NCBI RefSeq assembly: GCF_000002075.1
Contig: NW_004797395.1
Span: 201,447-265,446 of the forward strand
Direction of reading: 5' to 3'
Source: Aplysia californica
Taxonomy: Eukaryota; Mollusca; Gastropoda; Aplysiida; Aplysiidae
Length of the DNA stretch: 64,000 nt
Part shown: positions 49,705 through 62,946 of the stretch, piece by piece
Layout of the letters: each line of letters starts with the position of its first letter
How positions within the stretch are numbered: position 1 is the stretch's first letter
Position numbers and translations under genes: made by a program
The notes under the pieces: model-generated
What the model saw: only the letters and a program-made list of their open reading frames with translations
Told to the model about the DNA's origin: nothing
Database searches by the model: none

Positions 49705-50683
49705 NNNNNNNNNNNNNNNNNNNNNNNNNNNNNNNNNNNNNNNNNNNNNNNNNNNNNNNNNNNNNNNNNNNNNNNNNNNNNNNNNNNNNNNNNNNNNNNN
49801 NNNNNNNNNNNNNNNNNNNNNNNNNNNNNNNNNNNNNNNNNNNNNNNNNNNNNNNNNNNNNNNNNNNNNNNNNNNNNNNNNNNNNNNNNNNNNNNNNNNN
49901 NNNNNNNNNNNNNNNNNNNNNNNNNNNNNNNNNNNNNNNNNNNNNNNNNNNNNNNNNNNNNNNNNNNNNNNNNNNNNNNNNNNNNNNNNNNNNNNNNNNN
50001 NNNNNNNNNNNNNNNNNNNNNNNNNNNNNNNNNNNNNNNNNNNNNNNNNNNNNNNNNNNNNNNNNNNNNNNNNNNNNNNNNNNNNNNNNNNNNNNNNNNN
50101 NNNNNNNNNNNNNNNNNNNNNNNNNNNNNNNNNNNNNNNNNNNNNNNNNNNNNNNNNNNNNNNNNNNNNNNNNNNNNNNNNNNNNNNNNNNNNNNNNNNN
50201 NNNNNNNNNNNNNNNNNNNNNNNNNNNNNNNNNNNNNNNNNNNNNNNNNNNNNNNNNNNNNNNNNNNNNNNNNNNNNNNNNNNNNNNNNNNNNNNNNNNN
50301 NNNNNNNNNNNNNNNNNNNNNNNNNNNNNNNNNNNNNNNNNNNNNNNNNNNNNNNNNNNNNNNNNNNNNNNNNNNNNNNNNNNNNNNNNNNNNNNNNNNN
50401 NNNNNNNNNNNNNNNNNNNNNNNNNNNNNNNNNNNNNNNNNNNNNNNNNNNNNNNNNNNNNNNNNNNNNNNNNNNNNNNNNNNNNNNNNNNNNNNNNNNN
50501 NNNNNNNNNNNNNNNNNNNNNNNNNNNNNNNNNNNNNNNNNNNNNNNNNNNNNNNNNNNNNNNNNNNNNNNNNNNNNNNNNNNNNNNNNNNNNNNNNNNN
50601 NNNNNNNNNNNNNNNNNNNNNNNNNNNNNNNNNNNNNNNNNNNNNNNNNNNNNNNNNNNNNNNNNNNNNNNNNNNNNNNNNNN
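49705..50683. other. Assembly gap (979 N)
   Basis: Unsequenced. Frames drawn across it are meaningless. Confidence 1.
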
Positions 50684-50704
50684 ACATATTGAGAGAAAGA
50701 GAGA

Positions 50705-50925
50705 TGTCGGTGACCTAGTGGTTAGGCTCTCAGACTCCTAGGGACGAATCCTGTCAGAGGGCCGACGCTGTGTCCTTAACTTGGGAAATGCACTTTACTA
50801 AGTTTCCTCACCTCACCTGGGTAGGAAAGGGGGCCTGGCTATAGAGAGCCAAAGCTCTTGTCAGTTTGTTAGTGTCTGAGCGCTTAAAGAGCTGCTTGCA
50901 CTGTTGTAGGCTTCCTGAGAAGCCG
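50705..50925 (+). mobile_element. tRNA-derived SINE (second family)
   Basis: Box A TAGTGGTTAGGC and box B-like GGGACGAATCC, followed by a central part with GGGAAATGCACTTTACTAAG and CCTCACCTCACCTGGGTAGG, a segment type common in invertebrate SINEs. It lies just right of the assembly gap. Confidence 0.7.
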
Positions 50926-53900
50926 AGAATGTTTCTGAATGTTCTAATTCTGGGGTCTGTTGGGGTAATAATATAGAGTCAGGTGCATAGAGCTCAGAGC
51001 CGAGTGGGGATTTGCACTATGTATCAGAAACAATTTAGGCATCATTGGCATGACAGGCAAACATCACACCCATAGAATCCCAATGACCACAAAAAATAAA
51101 ATGCAACAACTCAAAAAATCAATTTGAATAACAAGGGTGATATTTTATTATCAATAATATACATTCTATTTGTTTATAATATTAATCAATGTTCATACAA
51201 AATTGTTTCTTTAAAAAATACATGCAGCTATAAAAAGGGAGTGCAAGACAAAGGTAGACTTAATCCTGCAAGGATACTTGTATGTTATCGTATACAATTG
51301 CAACATTTGTAAAAGTTAAATTCATTATATCAGATTTCACCAGATTGGTTTGGAAATTGGCTTCCTTGGTGACAGGTTTTATTTATGTATTACTTTTAAT
51401 CTTTTCGTTATCCATAATTGTCTAGTTGTCGAGCTATCAAGCAATGGAACTCATCCATAGGCACATCATGTTTAACAAGTCTGATCAAACTGCAAATTTG
51501 TTTTACTCTCAAAACCTTTAAATACAGCTAATTTGAGAATAAGAATGTAACAATGAGCACATTTGCTAGAAACAGCAGTACTAAAACAAGAATCCCCCTG
51601 CAAGAAAAGTTCACAAGTGCACTATTAATTCTACTTGAGAACACAAACTTTTCTCACTATATTTTTTGTTCTTCATTATCATGTTTCTTGTTATTTTCTG
51701 GGTATGTCACTGCCTTTTTTCTCGAAGTAACCACCAAAGCATAATGCCATGGATTAAAGATAATCTCCTACAATGTGTTTCAGTCAATGTCCTTAAACAA
51801 AACTTACTTACGCTAATTAAATAGCTAAATAGATTTCAGTATGAACACATCACTGACAAAATCCAGATAGAACTTTACATTCAAATATACATGATATTTT
51901 TCAGGAAAGGCTTAACAAATGTGACTGGTTCTATTTTTAATGAATAATTTAGGCGGTGAAATGTAGACTTATGGTGCAATGCTTTGGTCAAAGACAACAA
52001 AGATCTGTAGGTACGAAATCTTTTAATATACAAGCCTTTGCTTCTATTCCTAACAACCTTGTGAACTGCTAAGGAAAACACACCATTTATACATGTGTTG
52101 TCTAAAATATTTCAGTGGGCTCAAATTGCTTCTTTAAAATTCCTCCTCAGAGTAAATACAATTTTTTTTAAATGGCATCACCAATTGCATTTTGAGTTTT
52201 AAAAACAACCCCAACAACAATCAGCTTTATACATCTCTATAACAAGAAGAAAAATCATTGTTTGAAAAGGAAGAGAAAAGCCAAATAAAATCATATGGAA
52301 AGCATGATTTGTCTATCAAAATACATCATACGCATTTTTTTTATGTGGAGGATTTATATTCAGCAAACTAGTTAATTTGAAAGTCCAGGCTCGGTTAAGC
52401 AAAAGGTTCTTGTGAAAATAAAAATGACCACATGTATAACAGTTGTCTTTCACTAGAATATCATGTATTTATGGTAAAATATTTCAACACCCCAGACCAT
52501 ACACATTAATAAAAACACACTTCTGGCTGCACGGGTCAAAATGTAAGGAACTGTAATTATATGTAGTAATAAGTAGATATAGAACCCACCACTTTCAACA
52601 TTTTATGTAAAAAGCTCTCACTAAGACAAGAGCATGTGAATTTTCCTGTATATCAGTATCAGCAAAGCTGCCAAAGCATGCATATCAAGAATCAAATTTG
52701 ATTCCATATAATATATATATATACATATATATATATAGATAGATACATGCAAATTGCTCTAATCAAATATTAACCGATGCTTTGCTTCTTGGACACTGTA
52801 ATAAATTACAATTCATTTTGAACTCGTGCCTGGCACGACCGTCTCACTGAGAGACAAAACGTTATCAGTGTATGCCAACACACCAGGAGTGAAAGTGATA
52901 TGAAACATAATGGAATGCAAGAATCAGTATTTTTGTTTGGGCTCAGTGGAGTAACAAGATCAGCGCATGCCAAGGAATAAAGAGGCACCTGCTCGGAAAA
53001 ATGCTGCATGGCCAACATATACATTCTAATCATATATTTACAAAAATGCAAAAACTGTCACTCTACACTTTTGAAGACCAGTGAGCATTCCTAAAGCACA
53101 ACATTCATTACATAGATGGACCCAGTAAGAGCTACACTGATTCTGCAAAGGAACAATCCGAACTACTTCTATGAGACAAAGAAAAAGAAAGGAAAGCCAT
53201 TGTCTGATAAATTGATACTGACCATTACAAAACATATAATAAATAATAAGTTTATCATACTTGGAACAAAACTTCTGTTAAGGATTCCTCTGGGTAGTTG
53301 ACCTAAATTTGCATAAAATCTGAGCCCCATTTTGTCTTTAGCCTTAGGAAATTTGTTCTCAAGGGTCAGAGTAAAAAAGAATTAGGAAGATAAAATGAAA
53401 ACAACATTTTAAACAAAGCCAGTAAATCTAAATAAACCCCAAATAATCTGACATTTCATGTCATCGTACAAAATAAGTTGTTCTTTGTAAGCATAAAATT
53501 ACAAGTGAAAATTGTGACAACAAAATTTATTTCTAGATGAGTTAGCTGCAGATTACAAGTATCTTAGTAATATGTATATGTTAACGTCAGTACAATTTTC
53601 CTGAACATACATTTACTTTAACATTGAGCTGGAATGAGTTGTGACTATTATTTTGTCAAAACATATTTCCTTAAATAACAAACTTGAGCCAAAACATGAT
53701 ATGGTTCAACAGCTTGATGCTGGACATTTGCTAAGGATTCTAGTTTTCCTTAAGTTTTTTATTTTTCTTCATATACAAACTTGAAAATATTTTGAAGATG
53801 TATACAGATAAACACAGATTACTATCATAAACAATAAAACGGTAAGATAGATCACTAGCATTAAAAAAAAAAAAGGTCCTAAAAGCAAAACAGCACCGCC

Positions 53901-54249
53901 AGTCTTACTGACAGTCGGGATGAAAAAAGACACACTGACAGAAACAAAAAGTTCGAGACAGGTGGGACATCAAGGCACAGGAGCAGTTGCCCTCACAATC
54001 AACGGAATGAGGACAACAAATGAGCATGATTTTGACTGTAAGGTGCGGGAAGAGCATGCAATAATAACACGACAAGAACATCAACCAGAAGCGATAACCT
54101 GTTTGAATGATACGGAGGACAGAAGCCTGTGACTTACATGAAACACGAAGTTCGTGAGCACCCCCCCCCAATAAAAGTCCAAACAGCAGACTGTATATCT
54201 AATGTAAGCTCTATTATTTTTTTAAAAACTGCTAGCACATCATGGTGAT

Positions 54250-54455
54250 GACTTGAACTAACATTTTTTTTGCACCTCTATCAACATAATTTAGATCATT
54301 TAGGAGGAGGGCTTCCAACTCTTGCCTATCAGTGTCAATGCTGGCTGAGAAGGATGCAACATCCCAGCAGAAAGACCTGAGATACTCCAAAATCGAACTC
54401 TTGGTCTCCTGCATGCCACAGCGAAGCGCCTAACCGTTACACCACAGATGTTGGT
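54250..54455 (-). mobile_element. tRNA-derived SINE (third family), minus strand
   Basis: The reverse complement begins TGTGGTGTAACGGTTAGGCG with box B-like AGAGTTCGATTTTGG, then a body containing GGATGTTGCATCCTTCTCAG. Confidence 0.65.
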
Positions 54456-55179
54456 GAATTAACATTTGTGGCATGGTGCCTTGGAACACTTGATAGACAA
54501 ACTGAGTCCAGAAAATGAGCTTCTATCTACTGACATTCTTTTTTTCACAAATGAAAGAATAACAAATTTAACCAGCACCTCTTCACATATGACACATGAT
54601 TGCATATATTTAAGCTCTCAGAGCCACATTTGCTGAACCATCTGAGATGAGTTACTGAGCACAGCAGTGTAGTACAAAAAATAAACCAAACACCAGGAAA
54701 AAACAAACAACTCAGGAATGTTGGCAAAACACACACCACAAAAAAGGAAAGAAAAAAAAAGAGAGGAATTGTCACAACGCTTAATTGAGCTTTTTTGTTT
54801 CATTGTAGCCTTTCCAAATAGTTAAAATAAAAAAAAACCCATGGATGCCCCGCCACCTTCTCAACATATGGACATAAAGCAGGCCTCAGGGAACATAATG
54901 AACAAATATCAAGAGTACAAAATAGCCTAGATCCCAACCGACATATATTCTGTAGCAGGTAAAACTTTTCCACTTCCATCTCTTAAAAAGCAGTTAACTG
55001 TATGGTGAGTTGCAATCAATGGTTGGTTAGACAGCACAACAATGTCTATGCTCTGCCAAGAACAGCATAAATAAAAAAAGAACTAGAGCACAGAAAAACT
55101 ATCCACTCCCTCAAACTGAATAATTAATTCGAAGAGAATGGAATTCATACAACTATTGGGAAGATTTTACACCTCTACA

Positions 55180-55360
55180 GACGAATTCTTCCAAAAGTTT
55201 CACACCTCTCTTGACACAATTTAAATAATTTAAGAGGCCAATCTCGACTGAGTGGGATATGGCATCCCAGCAGGAAGAAAAAAGGGCAATGCTTTCTCAC
55301 TCAGGAATACAACTCAAGTCTTCGGTGTGAATAGTAGGCAAAATCCTTATTGCCTGTTCA
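55180..55360 (-). mobile_element. Diverged SINE of the third family
   Basis: Reverse complement CAATAAGGATTTTGCC with GACTTGAGTTGTATTCC; the body has GGATGCCATATCCCACTCAG on that strand. An older relative of the 54250 copy. Confidence 0.45.
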
Positions 55361-55807
55361 TATTTTTCCGACCATACTGGAACTTTTTAATCTAACAAAA
55401 ACTATCAACACAGTGAAGTCATTTAAGGGAACTCAAATTGAGCCCAGGACTAAAATACCACCATACCCAAAACCTGCTGACACTGTATTTTTAGAAAATA
55501 ACTACTAGATCTAAAAGCAGGAAATCAATATCTAAAGTGAGAGGCGCAAACTACACATGGTCAGTAAAGAGAAAAGAATAAATCTAGGGAAAAAAGGAAA
55601 CTGACAAGCATCCAGTAAGAATCTATCCCACCTCTTTGATATGCAAGGTCTCTTGGTGAAATCAGGCGTCTGTCAAATAATGAAATTGAAGAAACCATCA
55701 TTTTTTCACATGTTAGGCAATTTTTATCATATTTCTTTAGGGGGCCTCAACACCTTCTATGTCCATAAAAAACGTATTTTGGAGTGGATATTGCTGAAAA
55801 ATGTTGA

Positions 55808-56242
55808 GGGGGCTCTTGTGGTCTAAAGGTTATGGTGTTAGCCTCTCATTCAATAGGTCTCGTGTTTGAAATCTGAAAGCGACGGAAAATTTTCCCCTTA
55901 CACCTCCTTTCCTGCTCTCTAATTATGTTCTGTCGTCTGCTTTCATCGCCACTTTGTGCCCCCCCCTGAGCTCCTGACTCTTTCTGCAGCTTTTCAACCA
56001 CTACTCCTTGGCTCCTTCTTCCTGCAGTCTTTCAGCTACACCCCTGATCTTAGGGTGGGTAAGACTGAACACCTGGCCTTATCAAATAAGGGCGAAAAAT
56101 CTTCCAGGTCCCCTGTGTAACATTCGCAATTTAAGATCTATCCCTTGGTGGTCCCAAAATCGATAAGACATTAAGAGTAGGCTTCGGCCGCCTCCCGGGC
56201 AGAATAAAAAATTTCCTGCCAACTAAAAATGTTAACGTGTCC
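55808..56242 (+). mobile_element. tRNA-derived SINE, same family as 34552
   Basis: Starts GGGGCTCTTGTGGTCTAAAG with a weakened box B (GTGTTTGAAATCTG), has an internal insertion of about 100 bp relative to the other copy, and ends after AGAGTAGGCTTCGGCCGCC. A minus-strand type-A/B head (56252-56300) follows directly. Confidence 0.7.
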
Positions 56243-59200
56243 GTTGCTTTCATATATATGACCTTACTTGCAGTTGACAGTGCCGTAAAACACATACCAA
56301 AACAAACAAAAAATGAAAGAAAGAAATTAAAAAGGTTGATTAAAGGTACAAAATACGTAAATTTCAATTTCCAAGGACACTCAAGCTGTGGAAGTCACCA
56401 CACTTTGCCAGCCATTTTCTTGTTTTAATTTTAATTTTGACACCATGTGACCCCACCTCCTTCAATTGCAAATATCTCCACTTCTTTTATATTCAAGATA
56501 GATGGGTATTTTTTCATTATAAGTAAGGCAAAAGAACAGATTCTAAGATTGTATCAATAACCCCTAAATCAGTAAATGCCCCAAAACTGACGAACACCTG
56601 ATTCCACCTTGTCACATATATCCCCCCCCCCCCCCCCCCCCCCCCACCATTTCAAAATTCCATTCTCCGGATTTCAAAGTTTATCAAGAAACGTGTGACT
56701 TTTAGGGGGGTGGGGGAAAGACCTGCATCAAATACAACATTCAAACCTCATGACTAGTGATCCTGAATCCAATTTGGAGAAAAGAATTGAAAAGGACAGA
56801 ACAACAAATGTTTATAAAGTATAAAGTAAAAGACACAGGCATAGCTCATAGCAGTGACTACTGCAGGCATCTTATTATGAAGTATAGAGTAGTTGATGTA
56901 TATTTGTGTGAAGGTATTTATCAAGTGTAGAGAGTAACCCAACTAACCAAGAGAATAAAGAGGAATTCTAATAATATTGGACACTACGTCTATGATCTTG
57001 TAAATACTAATTTCAGAATAAATGTCATGCATCCTACTTTAACAGACGAACTCTTCCAAAAGTAATTTTCACAACAAATTTTCAGTCACATGGTTTACTT
57101 AAGCAAGGGGAATTTGTACAAGGTACCGGTATTGACATTTACAATTGACAGCATTGCTTTAATCCCTTATGGAGTAAAAAGCTGATTATGGCAATCAGAC
57201 ATATTTCTGCCATAATGATTTCCTCCACAACACAAAACCTTCCTGATGAGTTTAGCTCATTGCCAAAGAAGAAACAATTTGCAACTGGAAGTATGTACTA
57301 TACACACCGTCAGTGGCAAAATAAGGCCCCAATGTGGGACGGAGACAACCCTGTACACGTTACATCGGAAACCAGACAAGTCACAGGAAAACATTCACAG
57401 TCCGTACCTGAATAGAACATACACTCAAGAACAACGTACATTTTTCTAGACCCCAAGCCCCCTAAGGAGTTTCCCATGGTGCACCATGACCACAACAGAT
57501 ATGTTTTCTGCTACAATCAGGGCATGCAACACAGAAAGTGTTTTAATGTAACATGTGTTCACGCATGGTTACTATTTCGTACAATGTGCTTTTCTTCTAA
57601 GAACAACAGAATTAATATGTGATTAGCACTTCCAATTCTTTTTGCTTGCAAGTTGGCGTTTTAGAGACAAAGTTAAAGTGATGAGAGAGACGAGTAGCAC
57701 CTGGTAGAGATAGGAAATGATCAAAGTAGTTTGGTGCAGTTACAACTTTTAAATTCAGTACATAGATTACTTACATTTTTTACACTTACATTCAAATAAC
57801 AAAAACTAGCTGACAAGTCCCTAAAATAAATGCATCAGGGTAAGAGAAACAAAATACATTTGCAATACTGAATTCTCATAATTTTTGTAATCAATACAGT
57901 AAATCGCTCATCCAACAAAGTCTGACATTGTTAATGAAGAATTACAGACCCGCCTTGGCTTTTCTACAATCCGAGCTATCTCATCACTAACACAAGTAAA
58001 TTAGTGAGCTCCAAGATCGGAATGTAATGAACTGAGCCATCGTTCATCTTTACAAAAATTAGAAGCATATCCAAGAAAATTCATGTCTCTCTCTCTCTCT
58101 TTGTAGAATTAGGTCTAGTTTTTGCAACAAAGCATACCACTAATCTCATTTCACCAAGAAAATTGTATCTATAGGTATTTCCCTAATTTTCAACAAGAAC
58201 TCATTACGACCAAAAGAGCAACCACTTTCAGCACCATTGCCAGAATTCTACTGAAAAAGACCAAAGTTCAACCCGATTCCACACATCCTAACCCCTTACA
58301 ACACCAGGCTTTTTAGCCCTCTCTTCCTAAGGCCCAGCCATACTGAAGGAGTCTGCAATTCTTTTACAGACATTATATAAATTTTGTACTACTGCTTTTG
58401 TTTGAAGTTTTAGAAGACAACATGTTGAATATTTTTCAGAGGCAAATGGATAGATTATAGTAAAACTACTCGACAGGGTTTGAGGTGGCTAGAGCCCTAT
58501 TCGGGAAGTATACGTAACAGAGGCCTCAGGAAACACAAACTCATGAGTGAATTATGTATCGCGACGTGGTGCAATCAGGCGCTCGTCAATATTTGGGCAG
58601 GTGGAGTTTTTTGTAACATCTGAAAGCTTATTAATTTGCCTCGCTTTCTATGAAAAATACATCCACTTAACTTGAACAGAAGTCGAAATATTTGCGATTG
58701 AGGGAGGTGAGGGTAGCATAATTTCAGAGGTAAAATTATCAAGAAAAAGGCCGCCAAAATTGTGTACCTTATATAGCTTAAATTAAGAGTCCTTGAAAAC
58801 TGAAAATTTACATATTTTGTGCTATTAATCAAAGTTTTTCAGTAAAATCCACATGAAAATATGCTTTTATACGGACATAAAAGGTGTTGAGCCAAATTTA
58901 AAAAATTCGATAAAAATTTCCAAACTGCAGGCAAAATAAATGTTTCTTCGATTTCATAATTTTGACGAGAGCTTGATTCCACCACGATGCCTCACATATA
59001 CATGACTGGGGCTGTAACGGTTAAAATAGATAACTATCATTTCAACATCAGCAGAGACAGGGACTTTACTTCTCAAAATACAACAAACATTTGCTAAAAA
59101 AAGAAGCCAAATTACATTACAATAAATTGCAATACCAACTACTAGTGTAGAATTACCCACTACCAGTGTACAATGAAAACAAAGCTCAATTTAAATTTCA

Positions 59201-60495
59201 TATTGTAAAAAAAAAGTACACTCTACAGAAAATTAACAAAGAAAGATAAGAGACAGCAAACTCACAAAATGCAGCATAGAAGGTTGATACACAGATTCAT
59301 TTTTACCCCCAAAACATGCTACCTTTTGTAACAATTAATGAATTTAGACTTGAGTACACAAAGACAGTATAAATCAATTTACATGAATCAACAAGTATCA
59401 AGGGCAAAATTCTATTCAGTGTGTGTGTGTATGTAATACGTGACAGCTTTTATCTTCATTATAGCTGAGAACATAGCTACCATTATCTATAACAGTTCTG
59501 AAGCATTAAAAAAAAGTGAAAGGCCACACTAAATTCAGTTTTCAAGTAATTTTATACCTTATATTAATTATGATTATCTTTCCCTAAACAGCTTCACTCA
59601 TTTTTTTTCCACCAGTGGACACTTTAAAGGAATTCTATAATAGATTAGGTTTTTGTCTAATGATATAAGAATAAAAAAAGCATTCACCTTGTCTCAAGAT
59701 CACATGACAGACGAGACTGGACTATTAAAAAAAAAAAAAAAAGAAGAAATATACAACAGCGGGGATTTGTTCGCACAAAATTGCACCAGAAAAGCATCCA
59801 TTTTACATGTTGTGATTGCATTACAAGATAGGACAGAAGACACAGCTTTTAAGTAAAGATTATTGCTACTCTCTTCTTACAGTCACCCAATTCTTCAACA
59901 AACAAGGACCCATCTCCACTGGAAACAAGGCCACAAATAGCTATAAGAAAGATGTTTCTGTGATCCTTAGTGCGTGGTTCAGCTTCAATTGATCATTACA
60001 AGTTATCAAAACTCATGGTCTTTGAAAGTTTTGAAAACACCAGTCCTTTCAAGAAAAAGAACTCCACCATTAATAAACAAAACAAAAACCAACTTACTTC
60101 CTTACAGCCTTTGAAAGAGTCAGATACACAGCATGAAAAGTTTTCACATTGAGAGATACATGAAAGGAGCAATATGTTCTCAACCTATGAAAACATATAG
60201 AATAAATGCAATTTGTTTTGCTTTGGAACGCGCGACCGGTGACATCACTTTCCTAAGAATGAGTATTGTATTTGATCCACTCAAAATGAAACTTTACCTT
60301 AAAATATCAATATTAAAATTTAAAAAACTGATAAAATATATTTCACTGCCTCGAAAAAGAAAAAGAAAAAAAAATCACAACCTGGTCAGTGTGACTTGGA
60401 CTCAGCTCAGGAACTTAAGAAACTCAGAAACAACCTTGTTCGCTTAGAGTAATGAACATTCCCTCTGCCTCTGATCACAACCATAAAATCCCAAA

Positions 60496-62946
60496 TTACA
60501 GCGTAACAATAGGGTCATCGTTCTCTTTCTCAACTTCAGAATTTTTCACTTTTTCTCTTTTTGCTTTGCTTCCATTGTTGTTATTGCTGGATGCGCCCTT
60601 TTCACTGTTTTCACTTTTCACAAATCCTGGGTCACTCGCCGAACTTTTATTGTCTTTACTGGATGATTCCCCAATACTTGTGGGGGGCTCGGTGGCCGTA
60701 GGTGACAGATGGTCATGAATCTCATCCTCATCGTCCACTTCCGGCACAGGTTCATTGTCAAACGATTTTGCTGAATGGTAAGAGATATTGGAAGCCTGAG
60801 ATTGGTGGGAAATTTGCGAGGTGGAGGACATGTTGCTATGGCGACCCACAGCCCCCCTCTGAGGTGCCAGGGTCATGTGTTGGTTCACTGGCTTCACTGT
60901 GATGATTAGATTTGAACTGTTGGCCACCATCATGTCTGTAACCTGGGGTAAACAAAAAACTGCACAGTTAAAGAAAGTATAGGTGAAGAAAAATTACTGC
61001 ATACCCTGAAACTATACTTCACATTCTTAGCAAATACACTTCTGCAAGCAGTTTGAATGACCCATCTGACCGTTTTGCAGATGGATGTTTGCTCGAAGGT
61101 GCAAATACCATTGGCAAACAAGTCTATGGTATATTAAACCTCAAAGTAATGAGTTTTCAAACATATTCTGAGAGGTAAGCAGAAGGAAATTTAAAATGTT
61201 ATTCATAGACTAGAAAAAGATGATTACTCAGTTTGGTTAAATCTCTTCAATTCTGTTAACATACTGAGATCCATCAAATTTGAATTTCCAATTCTTAGAT
61301 TACAGGAGAACCTCCAGTGGAAGACAGTTAACTGACTCTGGCCCATTCTAAAAGAAACTAAAGATACAGGCTCAGGGCTCCCCTTTTCAGGCCAACGTAA
61401 GAGGTTCCTTCACCCTTTACTTTTCTATCTTAAGGGGTATATAAATCCTTATTTTAGAAACTTACAGGGTCGTTGGTTAATGTCTGACAAACTAATCTTC
61501 AAAAGTCAATTATTTCCTAATTTTATAGTAAGAATTTTTGCACAGACACAGAGTGACAATAACTGACTGAATGCTAACGATTTTTAATTAACTGTAATGT
61601 TTCATTGTAACAATAAGAAATAAACAAGTAATATCCCAGTTGTGTTCACTGGGGTGGAACGCTGGTGGTGGTTGGGCCAATATAAAATCATTGACTCAGC
61701 TTTGGGACAGAGAAGGGGGAAAATGATGATTGCTTGACATACACTACCTATGTTTTAACAATGACACTCACCACGCATCACCAAAACTTAAAGGGGGTAA
61801 TCTGCAGGTTTAATGTGTAATATACGCACATCTGCGCGTAATGGGGAGCCCTGCAGGCTGCAGGGGAAAAAATGGCATTCGTCACAATCTAAAATAGTTG
61901 ACTTTGGTTGAACAACCGTTTGACTTATCAATTTTGTCCATCAGTACCATTTTTATCAGAGATAGCAATGATCATGTCTGAATAATATATTTAAATCAGC
62001 CATACACGAACGGGAAAAAAGTAGCATTGGTCAAAGAAAAAATACTGAAAACTGCCGCCTGTATTCCAGGTATCTATCCGGACTACTTTAGTCCTTTCCA
62101 TGTATGGCTGTTTTAAATGTGTTATTCAGACATGACCATAGCTGTCTGTCAAAAAAATAATATTGATGGACAAAACTGACCAGCCAAACGGTTGTTCAAA
62201 CCAAACCCCTGCAAATGGCCACTACACTTCTTCAAATGCCAGATCTGAAACACACATCTGCGAACATGGTTAGCCACTCATTTCTCTGCTCGGATGCTCT
62301 CAAACAAACTGAAAACTATCTTTGTCTTTTCCTGTTACCCATCTGTTCAAATTCTCCACGTAAGTTATTTTAATTTTAGTAGTTGTCTACCTTTGCCTCT
62401 TATACCTTTTGCTTTCCCAGTGAGAAAAAGAAGTTCACGGCATCAATATCAATTCAAGTGACTGGGAAACTGTACTTGTCTCTTCCTGATTGTTTATATC
62501 AGTGACAGTCCCATAGCGCAAGACACAACATCACATATAGCTAGATGGAATACCAGGATACTATGTTTAGTTTTAGAAGAGGTTTCACAGTGCTCGCAAC
62601 TGCAAAAGTTCATATGAGCACCAGAAGATTAGAGGTGTTACAAGAGAGTAACAAACAAAAAAAAAGAAGAAGGGGAGACAAGGACGATAGATATTTGATA
62701 GGAAAGAAGAAGCAAACTACACCAGGGCACCCGTCAACCACCCACCCAGTATACTATTAGATCAACAACAAATCACAACGGAGTATAAAGAGACGGTCAG
62801 TAAAAGTGAGATATCGGTACCTGATCAAGTTTCTTGCCTGCCACTTCAATGCCATTGACCTCAAGCACTTCGTCATTGACAGCTAGCAAACCTGTACTCT
62901 CTGCAAGGCCTCCAGGTACCAGGCGAGAAATAAAAATGGCAGGGAC
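60496..62946 (-). CDS. PARD6: PARD6 (Par-6 polarity protein), last two coding exons; partial
   Basis: Par-6 is the adaptor of the Par3/Par6/aPKC complex: an N-terminal PB1 domain binds aPKC, and a semi-CRIB plus PDZ bind Cdc42, Par3, Crumbs and Pals1. Exon 62821-62946 (126 nt, phase 0 at both ends) encodes [20 protein letters not shown] and [23 protein letters not shown], almost identical to vertebrate Par-6 PDZ. Exon 60496-60942 (447 nt) continues [20 protein letters not shown], then a Ser/Asn/Glu-rich tail of about 120 residues with an acidic patch ([11 protein letters not shown]), and ends DDPIVTL-stop, comparable to the human Par-6 end GTIITL. Splice sites are CAG acceptors and a GTACCG donor. 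The PB1, CRIB and first PDZ half must lie beyond 64000. The paralogue letter cannot be assigned; invertebrates usually have one gene. Confidence 0.95.
61904..62204. mobile_element. 300-bp foldback element in PARD6 intron
   Basis: Left arm 61904 to about 62005 and right arm about 62098-62204 are reverse complements with modest divergence: TTGGTTGAACAACCGTTTG pairs with CAAACGGTTGTTCAAACCAA, and TCATGTCTGAATAA with TTATTCAGACATGA. The loop is about 90 nt. This is a hairpin MITE; no target duplication is obvious. Confidence 0.75.
62567..62756 (+). repeat. Dispersed repeat type B (full copy) in PARD6 intron
   Basis: Runs from TTTTAGAAGAGGTTTCACAG to CAACCACCCACCC. The best-preserved B copy. Confidence 0.8.

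Larger units (their letters stand above)
50684..60495. other. Mostly unique AT-rich DNA; likely PARD6 3' UTR and intergenic
   Basis: No reading frame here resembles a protein. Unlike 35-49 kb, it has few transposons (SINEs at 50705, 54250, 55180 and 55808). The part adjoining 60495 must include the PARD6 3' UTR. No single poly(A) signal stands out, so its length is unknown. An AT microsatellite is at 52710-52745 and a C run of over 20 at 56620-56646. Confidence 0.5.
60943..62820 (-). other. PARD6 last intron
   Basis: A GT-AG intron between the PDZ exon and the tail exon. It holds a 300-bp foldback element (61904-62204) and a type-B dispersed repeat (62567-62755), both listed separately. The rest is AT-rich with nothing recognisable. 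Confidence 0.9.

Noticed and set aside
49563-50741. Long open frames across the N block
   Set aside because: They are made of undefined bases and a CATA microsatellite.
53905-54171. 88-codon minus-strand frame downstream of PARD6
   Set aside because: No motif and no splice partners; overlapped by an equally long antisense frame.
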